The position numbers and the translations under genes were made by a program. From positions 124,001 through 188,000 of the forward strand of contig JAYPVG010000001.1 in NCBI GenBank assembly GCA_038134485.1: a DNA stretch of 64,000 nucleotides, written 5' to 3'. Under the pieces are notes generated by a model. It ran no database searches. It was not told the DNA's origin and saw only the letters and a list, made by a program, of their open reading frames with translations. This document shows positions 25,618 to 34,381 of the stretch, one piece after another (position 1 is the stretch's first letter; every line of letters starts with the position of its first letter). The stretch is from NORP240 sp038134485 (GTDB taxonomy: Bacteria; Pseudomonadota; Gammaproteobacteria; Pseudomonadales; Pseudohongiellaceae).

Positions 25618-26997
25618 ATGTTCAGGTTTGAATGGGCCTGGCTTGGTGCGCTAGTACTATTACTAATGCTGCCCAGCCGGTCCTCTGCCCAGGCCACGGC
25701 GATCACCGACGTCACAGTAATCGATGCGGTCAACGGCCTCAGATCCAGCCAGACGGTGATATTCCAGGGCGACCAAATCACTGCTGTGCAACCGGTTGGG
25801 CAGGAATTTTCCGCTAATCAGGTAATCAGTGGCTCCGGCAAGTTTCTGATCCCCGGGCTGTGGGATTTTCACGTCCATCTCAGTTACGACGATCGTCTGA
25901 CCCAGGCCATGCCGGGTCTCTTTCTTTCCTGGGGTATCACCAGCGTCCGCGATACCGGAGGACTCATTAACAAGATTGTGCCGATTGTGGAAGCGATGCG
26001 CGCAGAAGACGCGGTTGCGCCGCGAGTATTTTTTGCCGGACCCCTACTGGATGGTAATGACGTTGTTTATGACGGCAACGGGCGGCCGGAAATTGGCATT
26101 AGCGTGCCGACTCCGGAACAGGCGCGCGCGACCGTCAGAGAGCTCGCCAATCTGGGTGTGAATTTTATAAAAGTTTATGAAATGACCAGCCCGGAAGTAT
26201 TTGCCGCGCTCGTCGAAACTGCCCGGGCCCTCGATCTGCCGATCGATTCCCACGTGCCGCTATCAATGCGTGCCAGCGAGGCAGGACCTTTTGTGGACTC
26301 CATAGAACATTTGCGTAATATCGAGATGGACTGCGCCGGCAATTCTGCAGAGCTGCTAAGCAAACGACTTGAACTTTTGCAAAACCCCGATGGCATTCCC
26401 GGCGCTGAACTCCGATCCCTGCTGCATAATCTTCAGCGGCTGCCGGCGGTAGCGAATTACGATCAGTCTGTTTGCGATAGAACGATCGCCGCGTTAGCGG
26501 ATACCATGATGGTGCCGACCCTGCGCCTGAATTCCATCACGGCAGCACCGCCGTATCTGAAAGAGGATTGGGATGAAGCGCTGGCCAGGGTGCCCGATGC
26601 GGTGCAGCAGGAATGGTCGGCGCAGGTCGCCACTAGCCGGGCCGCAGGCGGCGGCGCCACACCCTTCGCTGAGTGGAGCCTGTTTCTCACCAGACGCATG
26701 CATGAGGCCGGTGTGCCGATTGGCGCGGGAACCGATACACCTATCAATATTTCTATTCCCGGCTACAGTCTGCATTCGGAGTTGGAGATGCTGGTGCGAG
26801 CAGGCTTGTCCCCGCTGGAGGCACTGGGGGCAGCAACACTCAAGCCGGCAGAATACTTTTCGCTGGATGCGATCCTCGGTTCTATCGAGGTTGGGAAGCG
26901 GGCCGATATGGTTCTACTGGATGCCAATCCCCTCGATGATATTCGCAATACCAAGCGTATCTCGCTGGTAATCTCAAAGGGTCAACCTGTCAACTGA
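25618..26997 (+). CDS. Exported amidohydrolase-family metalloenzyme
   Basis: A 459-aa protein with a signal peptide (FEWAWLGALVLLLMLPSRSSAQA). It then has the imidazolonepropionase-like fold: FHVHLSYDD (first metal His pair), NFIKVYE (bridging Lys), DSHVPLS, SIEHLRNIEMD (His) and GAGTDTPIN (Asp), near residues 82, 180, 203, 220 and 368. Amidohydrolases cleave cyclic amides, peptides or esters; this exported subgroup includes Xaa-Pro-type dipeptidases and organophosphate hydrolases. I prefer ATG 25618 because it places the signal peptide at the amino terminus; the ATG at 25570 adds 16 residues. Confidence 0.85.
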   Translation: MFRFEWAWLGALVLLLMLPSRSSAQATAITDVTVIDAVNGLRSSQTVIFQGDQITAVQPVGQEFSANQVISGSGKFLIPGLWDFHVHLSYDDRLTQAMPGLFLSWGITSVRDTGGLINKIVPIVEAMRAEDAVAPRVFFAGPLLDGNDVVYDGNGRPEIGISVPTPEQARATVRELANLGVNFIKVYEMTSPEVFAALVETARALDLPIDSHVPLSMRASEAGPFVDSIEHLRNIEMDCAGNSAELLSKRLELLQNPDGIPGAELRSLLHNLQRLPAVANYDQSVCDRTIAALADTMMVPTLRLNSITAAPPYLKEDWDEALARVPDAVQQEWSAQVATSRAAGGGATPFAEWSLFLTRRMHEAGVPIGAGTDTPINISIPGYSLHSELEMLVRAGLSPLEALGAATLKPAEYFSLDAILGSIEVGKRADMVLLDANPLDDIRNTKRISLVISKGQPVN

Positions 26998-27060
26998 CGC
27001 ATTTTGGTGGGCCACCGGAGCACCCGGCGTTGCCAGACTGCAGCCGAAATTATTTCCCCC

Positions 27061-28500
27061 CTAATTTTGGGAAAGAAAGTCGTTTATCGCCGCGGCTGGC
27101 AGTCGTCCCTCATCAATGGCTCGCACGACCCGCGTTTGTCCGCGGCGGCAGTCGCCGGCAGCAAATACCTTGTCGACACTGGTACGGAACTCGCCATAGT
27201 CAGCTTTGTAGTTAGAACGCTGGTCCAGCTCCACGGCCAGCGGTTCACTGACATAGTGCTCCGGCCCAAGGAAACCCATGGAAAGCAGGATCAGATCCGC
27301 CTCCCAGAACTTGATAGTGCCAGCTATCTCCTGAAAGTTTGAGTCAACTTCAACAGTATTGATGCCAACCAGTTTGCCGTTGTCATCGATCACGAACTCT
27401 TTTCCAGAAATGGAATATACTCTGGGATCGGTGCCCTGAACGGCAGTTGCCTCTTCGTGGCCGTAATCCACGCGGTAGATTTTCGGCCATAGTGGCCAAG
27501 GGTTGTCATCAGCTCTTTCGGACGGGGGCCTGGGCATAATTTCGAAATTAACCAGTGATTTGCAGCCGTGTCGCAGCGATGTGGCAATGCAATCGGTGCC
27601 CGTATCACCTCCACCGATGACAATAACATTCTTGTCTTTTGCACTGATGAAAGCTCCATCCGCAAGCTCTGAGTCAAGCAGGCTTTTGGTGTGAGCGCGC
27701 AGAAAATCCATCGCAAAATGAACACCGTCTATTTTTCTGTTGGGGATATTAAGGTCCCGGGGAGTAGTTGCACCGGTCGCCAGTAAGAGAGCATCGTTGG
27801 CGTCAATCAATTGCTGCACTGCGATGCCATCAGGTCCATCACCACCGACGTCAGCACTGGCTATAAACCTGACACCTTCTTCCTGTAACAGATTGACTCT
27901 TCGGTCAACAATGTCTTTTTCCAGTTTCATGTTAGGGATGCCGTACATCAGCAATCCACCAATTCGATCGTCGCGTTCATAGACGGTCACCTCGTGACCC
28001 GCCCGATTTAGCTGGTCAGCGGCTGCGAGTCCCGCTGGACCAGAGCCCACGATGGCAATTTTTTTGCCGCTTCGCGACGAGGGTGGGGCAGGGACCACCC
28101 AGCCTTCATCGAATCCGCGATCAATAATTGCACACTCGATATTTTTGATAGTCACTGCGGGTTCGTTGATGCCCAGGACGCACGAACCCTCGCACGGAGC
28201 CGGGCAGACCCTCCCGGTGAATTCCGGGAAGTTGTTGGTTTTATGGAGTCGCTCAAGGGCTTCTTGCCAGCGCCCTCTGTAGACCAGGTCGTTCCATTCC
28301 GGGATCAGATTGTATACTGGACACCCCTCGCCGGACTGACAAAATGGCACGCCACAATCCATACAGCGCGCTCCCTGGGTGCGCAGGTGTGACTCCTCGT
28401 GAGGCGTATAAATCTCTTCATAATCCAGCAGTCGCTGCCCGGGATCGCGATATGGCTCCACCTCGCGAACAAATTCTTTGAAACCGGTAGGTTTTCCCAT
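27061..28500 (-). CDS. gltD: Glutamate synthase (NADPH) small subunit
   Basis: GltD passes electrons from NADPH through FAD and [4Fe-4S] clusters to GltB for glutamate formation from glutamine and 2-oxoglutarate. The 479-aa protein has the amino-terminal cysteine motif CMDCGVPFCQSGEGCPVYNLIPEWNDLVY near residue 42, CPAPCEGSC near residue 98, FAD-binding GSGPAGLAAADQL near residue 152 and NADPH-binding GGGDTGTDC near residue 297. It lies 52 bases downstream of gltB in the same operon, the normal order. It is convergent with the amidohydrolase gene. Confidence 0.96.
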   Translation of the reverse strand: MGKPTGFKEFVREVEPYRDPGQRLLDYEEIYTPHEESHLRTQGARCMDCGVPFCQSGEGCPVYNLIPEWNDLVYRGRWQEALERLHKTNNFPEFTGRVCPAPCEGSCVLGINEPAVTIKNIECAIIDRGFDEGWVVPAPPSSRSGKKIAIVGSGPAGLAAADQLNRAGHEVTVYERDDRIGGLLMYGIPNMKLEKDIVDRRVNLLQEEGVRFIASADVGGDGPDGIAVQQLIDANDALLLATGATTPRDLNIPNRKIDGVHFAMDFLRAHTKSLLDSELADGAFISAKDKNVIVIGGGDTGTDCIATSLRHGCKSLVNFEIMPRPPSERADDNPWPLWPKIYRVDYGHEEATAVQGTDPRVYSISGKEFVIDDNGKLVGINTVEVDSNFQEIAGTIKFWEADLILLSMGFLGPEHYVSEPLAVELDQRSNYKADYGEFRTSVDKVFAAGDCRRGQTRVVRAIDEGRLPAAAINDFLSQN

Positions 28501-28552
28501 TGCTACTTCTCAATCACCTAAATCTTCTGACGCTTTCTTTTATTCGATTGGA

Positions 28553-31500
28553 CTATGCAGCAGTGGCTGCCGCGTCCCTTTCGGCCAGTACTCGCTTGTA
28601 ATCGGTCGGCATCACTTTAACGAACTGAGAGAGGCTGACTTCCCAGTTGTCGAGGATTCTTGCTGCGACCGGCGAATCCGTATAGCTGCTATGATTTTCT
28701 ATCAACTGTTTTAGTTCTGCGATGTCCGCTGCGATACTGACTTTTTCCAAATCGAAAGTGCCCATGTTGCACTGGTTTGGAAATTCGCCGTCGGGGTCCC
28801 ATACGTACGCGATCCCGCCGCTCATGCCGGCGCCGAAATTACGGCCGGTTTTGCCAAGTACGACCACCCGGCCACCGGTCATGTATTCACAACCATGATC
28901 GCCTATTCCTTCTATCACTGCACTGGCACCACTGTTTCGCACTGCGAAACGCTCTGCCGCAATACCACGAATATACGCCTCGCCGCCCGTTGCACCGTAG
29001 AGGTTGACGTTGCCGGCTATGATGTTTTCCTCTGCCACGAATGTACTGTTCCTGGGTGGATAAAGGATAATCTTGCCGCCTGACAGACCTTTACCTACAT
29101 AGTCGTTGGCATCGCCCTCGACGGTAATTGTGATGCCTCTGGCCAACCATGCGCCCAGGCTCTGACCCGCCGAACCATGCAACTTGATGTTTATAGTGTC
29201 ATCAGGCAGCAATCCTTCGCCATGATGTTTGGCCACCTCGTTGGACAGCATCGTACCAACTACGCGATTCGTGTTGATAATTTGATGCTCGATATAGACC
29301 TTTTCACCATTTTCCAGCGCCGGCGCTGCCAGCTTGATCAGTTCGTTATCTAAAGCCTTGTCAAGGCCGTGATCCTGCAGCATGCATTGATGCACTTCTG
29401 TGTCCGGGAAGATCTTCTCTGCGGGCCGCAGTATGGCAGACAGATCCAGACCTTTTGCCTTCCAGTGATCGATGGCGATATCGGTATCCAGCAGGTCTAC
29501 CCGGCCAATCATTTCGTTGACCGTGCGCACACCCAGGCTGGCCATGATCTGTCGCATTTCTTCGGCCACCATAAACAAATAATTGACTACATGCTCTGGT
29601 TTGCCCTTGAATTTCTTGCGCAGCTCCGGATCTTGCGTGGCAATTCCGACTGGGCAGGTATTCAAATGGCATTTGCGCATCATGATGCAGCCCAGGGTGA
29701 TTAGCGGCGCAGTAGAGAAGCCGAATTCCTCGGCTCCAAGCAGGGCCGCGATGGCAATATCACGTCCCGTCTTGAGTTGGCCATCGGTCTGGAGCACTAC
29801 CCGCGAACGCAAATTGTTCATGACCAGAGTCTGATGGGTTTCCGCTATCCCCAGTTCCCAGGGCAGGCCCGCGTGTTTGATTGAGGTCAGAGGAGAAGCA
29901 CCAGTGCCGCCATCGTGCCCGGCTATGACAAGGTGATCGGTCTTGGCCTTGGTTACGCCGGCAGCAATCGTGCCCACACCGATTTCCGAGACCAGTTTGA
30001 CGCTAATGCGGGCGGCACGGTTGGCGTTCTTGAGGTCGTGAATCAGCTGCGCAATATCTTCAATGGAATAGATATCGTGATGCGGGGGCGGGCTGATCAG
30101 TCCGACTCCTGGAGTCGAATGGCGGATCTTGGCGATGTAGTCGTCAACCTTATGGCCAGGTAGTTCGCCCCCTTCGCCGGGCTTGGCGCCCTGAGCGATC
30201 TTGATCTGCAGTTCATCCGCGTTGGTAAGGTACCAGATGGTTACCCCAAACCGCCCCGATGCAACTTGTTTGATGGCAGAGCGCTTGGAGTCGCCGTTTT
30301 CCAGCGGCTGAAACCGGACAGGGTCTTCGCCACCTTCACCCGTATTGGATTTGCCGCCCAGCCGATTCATGGCCAGCGCCAGTGATTCATGGGCTTCGGT
30401 AGAGATGGACCCGAGGCTCATCGCGCCGGTAGCAAATCGCTTGACGATTTCGCTGGCGGCCTCGACTTCTTCGATGGGGACCCGGGGCTGTGTTTCAGTT
30501 CTGAATTTCAGCAGACCGCGGATCGTGCATTTGCGGGTTGCTTCTTCGTTCGCAGATCTGGCGAAGGCCTGATAGGCGTCGGCACTGTTATTCCGGGCGG
30601 CTACCTGTAGATTGAATATGGTGCTGGGATTCCACATGTGTTGTTCGCCACCGGTACGCCAGTGGAAATCGCCAGGGTTCGGCAAGACCGGAATCAGGTC
30701 CTGCTGCAATTTGGGGAACCCCAACTCATGACGACGCTCGGACTCTTCAACCAGGACTTTGAAGTCAATGCCCTGAATACGGCTTGCTGTCCCCACAAAG
30801 CAACGCTCGATTATTTCTGAAGCGAGGCCAACAGCCTCAAAAATCTGCGCACCCTTGTAGGAATGTAAAGTCGAAATGCCCATCTTGGCCATTACTTTCA
30901 GCATTCCCTTGGCAACGCCTTTTTTGTAAGCATCAACCAGGGAATCCTCGTCTGGATAGGCGTCGCCAAGCAGGCCCTCTGTATTGGCTTGCCAGAGTGC
31001 CTCGAACGCCAGGTAGGGATTGATAGCGTCGGCGCCAAAACCTGTTAACAGGCAATGATGATGGACCTCGCGCGCCTCCCCGGTCTCAATCACGATACCG
31101 ATTCGAGTCCGCAGATGGTTGGCCACCAGGTGGTGATGGACTGCTCCGCAGGCAATGAGTGCGCTTATAGCAATGCGGTCCCGGGCGAGATTTCGGTCAC
31201 ACAGGATGACAAAAGAATAGCCTTCATGAATAGCCTGGGCAGCCTCGGCGCAGATACGATCAAGCGCTTTGCTGAAACCTTCCTTTTCATTCACATCGTA
31301 AGTTATGTCGATTACCCGGGAGCGCATGCCCTGGTAATCCATGGATTTGATTGTGGACAATTGCCTGTTCGAAAGTATGGGGTGTTCCAGACTCAATCGA
31401 TGAGCGTGGGATTCCGTCGTATCTAGCAGGTTACCCTCAGGACCGATGAAACATTTCAGCGACATCACGACTTCTTCCCGAATCGAGTCGATTGGGGGGT

Positions 31501-33118
31501 TGGTCACCTGGGCAAACAGTTGCTTGAAGTAGTCATAGATCATACGCGGCTTGTCGGACAGACAGGCCAGCGCCGAATCGTTGCCCATGGAACCGAGTGG
31601 ATCCCTGGCTTCGGTGACCATAGGTAGCAGCATGAATTGCATGGTTTCGGTGGTGTAACCAAATGCTTTCATGCGCGCCAGAATGTCGTCGGCCTCCAGT
31701 GAGCGGGCGGCACTTTCTTTCGACAGATCTCCCAGCGTGACTCGCTGATTGGCCAGCCATTCCCCGTACGGTCGCTTGCTGGCGATAGACAGTTTGAGCT
31801 CCTCGTCGGGAATCAGCCGACCCTGTTCGAAATCCAGCAGGAACATCTTGCCGGGCTGCAGGCGACCTTTGAGTTTCACATTCTCGGGGTCTATCTGGAG
31901 CACCCCAACTTCCGAGGCCATGATGCAGCGGTCGTCATGGGTTACATAGTAGCGGCTAGGACGCAAGCCGTTGCGATCAAGCACGGCGCCGATATAGTTG
32001 CCGTCCGTGAACACGATCGAAGCCGGTCCGTCCCAGGGTTCCATGATGGCAGAATGGAATTCATAGAAGTCTTTTTTAGACTGCGCCATATTGATGTCTG
32101 ACTGCCATGCTTCTGGAATCATCATCATGACCGCTTCCGGCAGGCTGCGCCCGCCCAGCAACAGGAATTCGAGTACTGCATCAAAACTGCCTGAATCGGA
32201 GCAGTCGGCATCGATGATCGGAAAAAGGTCTTGCAGCTTGTCACCGAACAGGTCGGTTTCCAGGGTGCCTTCCCGCGCGACCATCTGGTTAACGTTGCCA
32301 CGCAAGGTATTGATTTCGCCATTGTGGCTCATGAACCGGTTCGGTTGTGCCCGATCCCAGGAGGGGAAGGTGTTGGTGCTAAAGCGGGAATGCACCATGG
32401 CGAGGTGAGTCTCGCAAGCCGGGTTGGTAAGATCCCGGTAAAACGGAAACAGTTGGCCGGGCGTCAGCATGCCTTTGTAGACGATAACTTTGGTTGACAG
32501 GCTGCAGGCATAAAGCTGCTTGGCTTCGGCCAGAGTCTTATCGCCGCGCAAGGAATGGGTAAAGCGCTTGCGAATTATGTAGAGGACGCGCTCGAACTGT
32601 TCCTGTTCGAGTCCATCAGCAGCACTAATAAAAAGTTGTTCAATTCGAGGCTGTGCCATTCGAGCTGCGGGCCCCACGTCCGCGCCGAGCGGATCGATCG
32701 GAACTTCACGCCAGCCGATAAGAGTCTGGTCTTCTTCATCAATTATGCGAGCGATAAGGTCGCGGCATTTCTGGTTCTCCTCTTCGCCCTGAGGCAAAAA
32801 GATATTGCCAACCGCATACTTACCCGGAGGCGGCAACTCGGCGTCCAGTTCATCGCGGGCAATTTTTTTGAAGAAGCTATGTGGCAGTGCCATCAAGATG
32901 CCAGCACCGTCACCGGTATTGGCTTCGAAACCGCAGCCTCCGCGGTGATCCATGCGGGAATTCAGATGATAGGCATCCAGCATAATCTGGTGGCTGGGGA
33001 TACCCTTGATATTGGCGACAAAACCCACGCCACAGGAGTCTTTCTCATTGGCCGGGTCATATAGTCCTACTTTATCGGGAAGCCCGAATTTCGGTGGGAC
33101 GAACTCATTTGTCTTCAT
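28553..33118 (-). CDS. gltB: Glutamate synthase (NADPH) large subunit
   Basis: GltB forms glutamate from glutamine and 2-oxoglutarate. About 1521 aa, with a 28-residue propeptide before the nucleophile Cys29 (DSCGVGF) of the class II amidotransferase domain. A central domain and the FMN domain follow. The [3Fe-4S] cysteines CIMMRKCHLNTC lie around residues 1142-1153, and the carboxyl-terminal beta-helix GXG domain includes VGKGLSGGKIILYPP. Length and all domains are as expected. ATG 33118 (MKTNEFVPP) is chosen over a TTG at 33142. The 670-base upstream gap suggests a substantial regulatory leader. Confidence 0.97.
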   Translation of the reverse strand: MKTNEFVPPKFGLPDKVGLYDPANEKDSCGVGFVANIKGIPSHQIMLDAYHLNSRMDHRGGCGFEANTGDGAGILMALPHSFFKKIARDELDAELPPPGKYAVGNIFLPQGEEENQKCRDLIARIIDEEDQTLIGWREVPIDPLGADVGPAARMAQPRIEQLFISAADGLEQEQFERVLYIIRKRFTHSLRGDKTLAEAKQLYACSLSTKVIVYKGMLTPGQLFPFYRDLTNPACETHLAMVHSRFSTNTFPSWDRAQPNRFMSHNGEINTLRGNVNQMVAREGTLETDLFGDKLQDLFPIIDADCSDSGSFDAVLEFLLLGGRSLPEAVMMMIPEAWQSDINMAQSKKDFYEFHSAIMEPWDGPASIVFTDGNYIGAVLDRNGLRPSRYYVTHDDRCIMASEVGVLQIDPENVKLKGRLQPGKMFLLDFEQGRLIPDEELKLSIASKRPYGEWLANQRVTLGDLSKESAARSLEADDILARMKAFGYTTETMQFMLLPMVTEARDPLGSMGNDSALACLSDKPRMIYDYFKQLFAQVTNPPIDSIREEVVMSLKCFIGPEGNLLDTTESHAHRLSLEHPILSNRQLSTIKSMDYQGMRSRVIDITYDVNEKEGFSKALDRICAEAAQAIHEGYSFVILCDRNLARDRIAISALIACGAVHHHLVANHLRTRIGIVIETGEAREVHHHCLLTGFGADAINPYLAFEALWQANTEGLLGDAYPDEDSLVDAYKKGVAKGMLKVMAKMGISTLHSYKGAQIFEAVGLASEIIERCFVGTASRIQGIDFKVLVEESERRHELGFPKLQQDLIPVLPNPGDFHWRTGGEQHMWNPSTIFNLQVAARNNSADAYQAFARSANEEATRKCTIRGLLKFRTETQPRVPIEEVEAASEIVKRFATGAMSLGSISTEAHESLALAMNRLGGKSNTGEGGEDPVRFQPLENGDSKRSAIKQVASGRFGVTIWYLTNADELQIKIAQGAKPGEGGELPGHKVDDYIAKIRHSTPGVGLISPPPHHDIYSIEDIAQLIHDLKNANRAARISVKLVSEIGVGTIAAGVTKAKTDHLVIAGHDGGTGASPLTSIKHAGLPWELGIAETHQTLVMNNLRSRVVLQTDGQLKTGRDIAIAALLGAEEFGFSTAPLITLGCIMMRKCHLNTCPVGIATQDPELRKKFKGKPEHVVNYLFMVAEEMRQIMASLGVRTVNEMIGRVDLLDTDIAIDHWKAKGLDLSAILRPAEKIFPDTEVHQCMLQDHGLDKALDNELIKLAAPALENGEKVYIEHQIINTNRVVGTMLSNEVAKHHGEGLLPDDTINIKLHGSAGQSLGAWLARGITITVEGDANDYVGKGLSGGKIILYPPRNSTFVAEENIIAGNVNLYGATGGEAYIRGIAAERFAVRNSGASAVIEGIGDHGCEYMTGGRVVVLGKTGRNFGAGMSGGIAYVWDPDGEFPNQCNMGTFDLEKVSIAADIAELKQLIENHSSYTDSPVAARILDNWEVSLSQFVKVMPTDYKRVLAERDAAATAA

Positions 33119-33788
33119 AGAATTCAATCGTCTCTCGCGCAAGTCCGCGGGGCTGAATCTTCTGCTTTCTGACCACCTTCAACGGCACACTTGTGCCAGC
33201 ATCGGCAGCTCGCCAGGGTGATTTCTGGCACCGTTAGTCTCCCTCAACAAGGGCATGGACCTTGCTGGTCTCTTTTGTTCCAAGAGCTGTTGGGGTGTCC
33301 TGACGAGGCTCGGTATCTCAACCTGTGTCTCCTCTGCTGAAGCCAGGAGTTGCCTGCTTAACAGAGGGCCGATCACAATACCATCGGCAGAATATATGTC
33401 AAGTTCCGTGACTGCAGCGCAAGCACTCATTTGAGCCCTAACTAACTGAAAACAAGTGCTTTTAGATGATTAGATCGGTCATCAGTCAGTGGCGGTCCGG
33501 AGATTGGCGCGAGGAAGCCTGTGAGGGAGCTCCACGGAACAGCGAGTGACTTGGCCTTGAACACGCGGAACAGCGGTTCACGAGGTCGCTGCGCCAGTGT
33601 TGCCAAGGCCCGGTCTAAAACGGTAGCCAGCCGGCCAGAGGCCTCTATTTTTAAAGAGTTTGGGCGTCGGGCAATTACTTGATAATTGCCCGGAGGTGAT
33701 TTACTCTAGCCGGTCTTAGCTACACCATAAGTGAATTCTCCAATTAGCCTGCAAAGCCAAATTCCAACTCTAAGGAGGCGAAACAGCC
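33119..33788. other. 670-base divergent intergenic region, gltB / Mo-hydroxylase operon
   Basis: This is the longest gap in the window. A minus-strand frame of 83 codons (33179-33430, starting MSACAAVTELDIYS) has AGGG upstream but no recognisable family; I do not call it a gene. The right half holds a strong inverted repeat at 33668-33692 and ends with AAGGAGG before the [2Fe-2S] subunit gene. Known control of gltBD by nitrogen regulators would place operators here, but I could not assign any. A molybdenum-cofactor riboswitch was considered but no matching motif was seen. Confidence 0.5.
33668..33692. repeat. 10-bp perfect inverted repeat upstream of the Mo-hydroxylase operon
   Basis: CGGGCAATTA (33668-33677) and TAATTGCCCG (33683-33692) are perfect inverse complements around a CTTGA loop. 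There is no T run after either arm, so an operator or a leader hairpin is more likely than a terminator. It is about 96 bases upstream of the first gene of the operon. Confidence 0.6.
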
Positions 33789-34376
33789 GTGAATCCTAAA
33801 CTAACGCGTAGGCGCTTCATCAAGGGCGTAATAGCCTCTGGTGTGGCAGTCTCCTCTTCAACGCTGTGGTATTCNNNNNNNNNNGGTCAATCCCGACCGG
33901 CGGGAGCGGTTGAGCGACTTATCCGACTCAACGTTAACGGTCAGACCCGCAGCGTCGACGTGGCGCCCAACGAAACGCTGGCGTCCACACTTCGCTACAA
34001 ACTGGGGCTGACAGGCACCAAACTCGGTTGTAATAGAGGAGAGTGTGGAGCCTGCACAGTACTGGTTGATGATGTACCTAATTACGCCTGTTCGGTTCTT
34101 ACCCATTCGGTGAAAGACCAGCGAATCGAAACCGTGGAAGGCCTGGAGTCTCCGAACGGAGATCTGCACCCGGTTCAACAAGCGTTCGTTGAAGAGCTCT
34201 CGCCCCAGTGCGGGTACTGCACGCCTGGTCAGGTCATGGCCGCTGTCGGGCTCTTGAGGGCCAACCCGAACCCTTCTCGGGAACAGGTTCGCCAGGGGCT
34301 TTCTGGCAATATTTGTCGCTGTGGCGCTTATGAATCGTACATTCGTGGCGTCATGCGCGCCGTAGAGATAGGGTGA
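33789..34376 (+). CDS. [2Fe-2S] subunit of a Tat-exported molybdenum hydroxylase
   Basis: The small iron-sulfur subunit of a xanthine oxidase family enzyme, about 195 aa. It starts at a GTG with a strong AAGGAGG site. The amino terminus TRRRFIKGVIASGVAVSSS is a twin-arginine signal, so the complex is probably exported folded to the periplasm. The plant-type ferredoxin cluster ligands are in CNRGECGACTVLVDD, and the helical domain cluster in CGYCTPGQVMA and NICRCGAYESYIRG. Ten Ns interrupt the signal region (33875-33884); the frame stays open across them but the true length there is unknown. It relates to the IorA/CoxS subunit family. Confidence 0.9.
   Translation: MNPKLTRRRFIKGVIASGVAVSSSTLWYXXXXGQSRPAGAVERLIRLNVNGQTRSVDVAPNETLASTLRYKLGLTGTKLGCNRGECGACTVLVDDVPNYACSVLTHSVKDQRIETVEGLESPNGDLHPVQQAFVEELSPQCGYCTPGQVMAAVGLLRANPNPSREQVRQGLSGNICRCGAYESYIRGVMRAVEIG
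33875..33884. other. Assembly gap of ten Ns
   Basis: Ten undetermined bases inside the signal-peptide region of the [2Fe-2S] subunit gene. A run of exactly ten is usually a scaffold filler, so the real number of missing bases may differ. Confidence 0.99.
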
Positions 34377-34381
34377 TCACC

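Noticed and set aside
33179..33430. 83-codon minus-strand frame upstream of gltB
   Set aside because: It has a modest AGGG upstream, but no family, odd composition and no supporting context; kept only as a note in the intergenic entry.
33440..33788. Molybdenum-cofactor riboswitch before the Mo-hydroxylase operon
   Set aside because: No match to the conserved parts I know; only one simple inverted repeat is evident.
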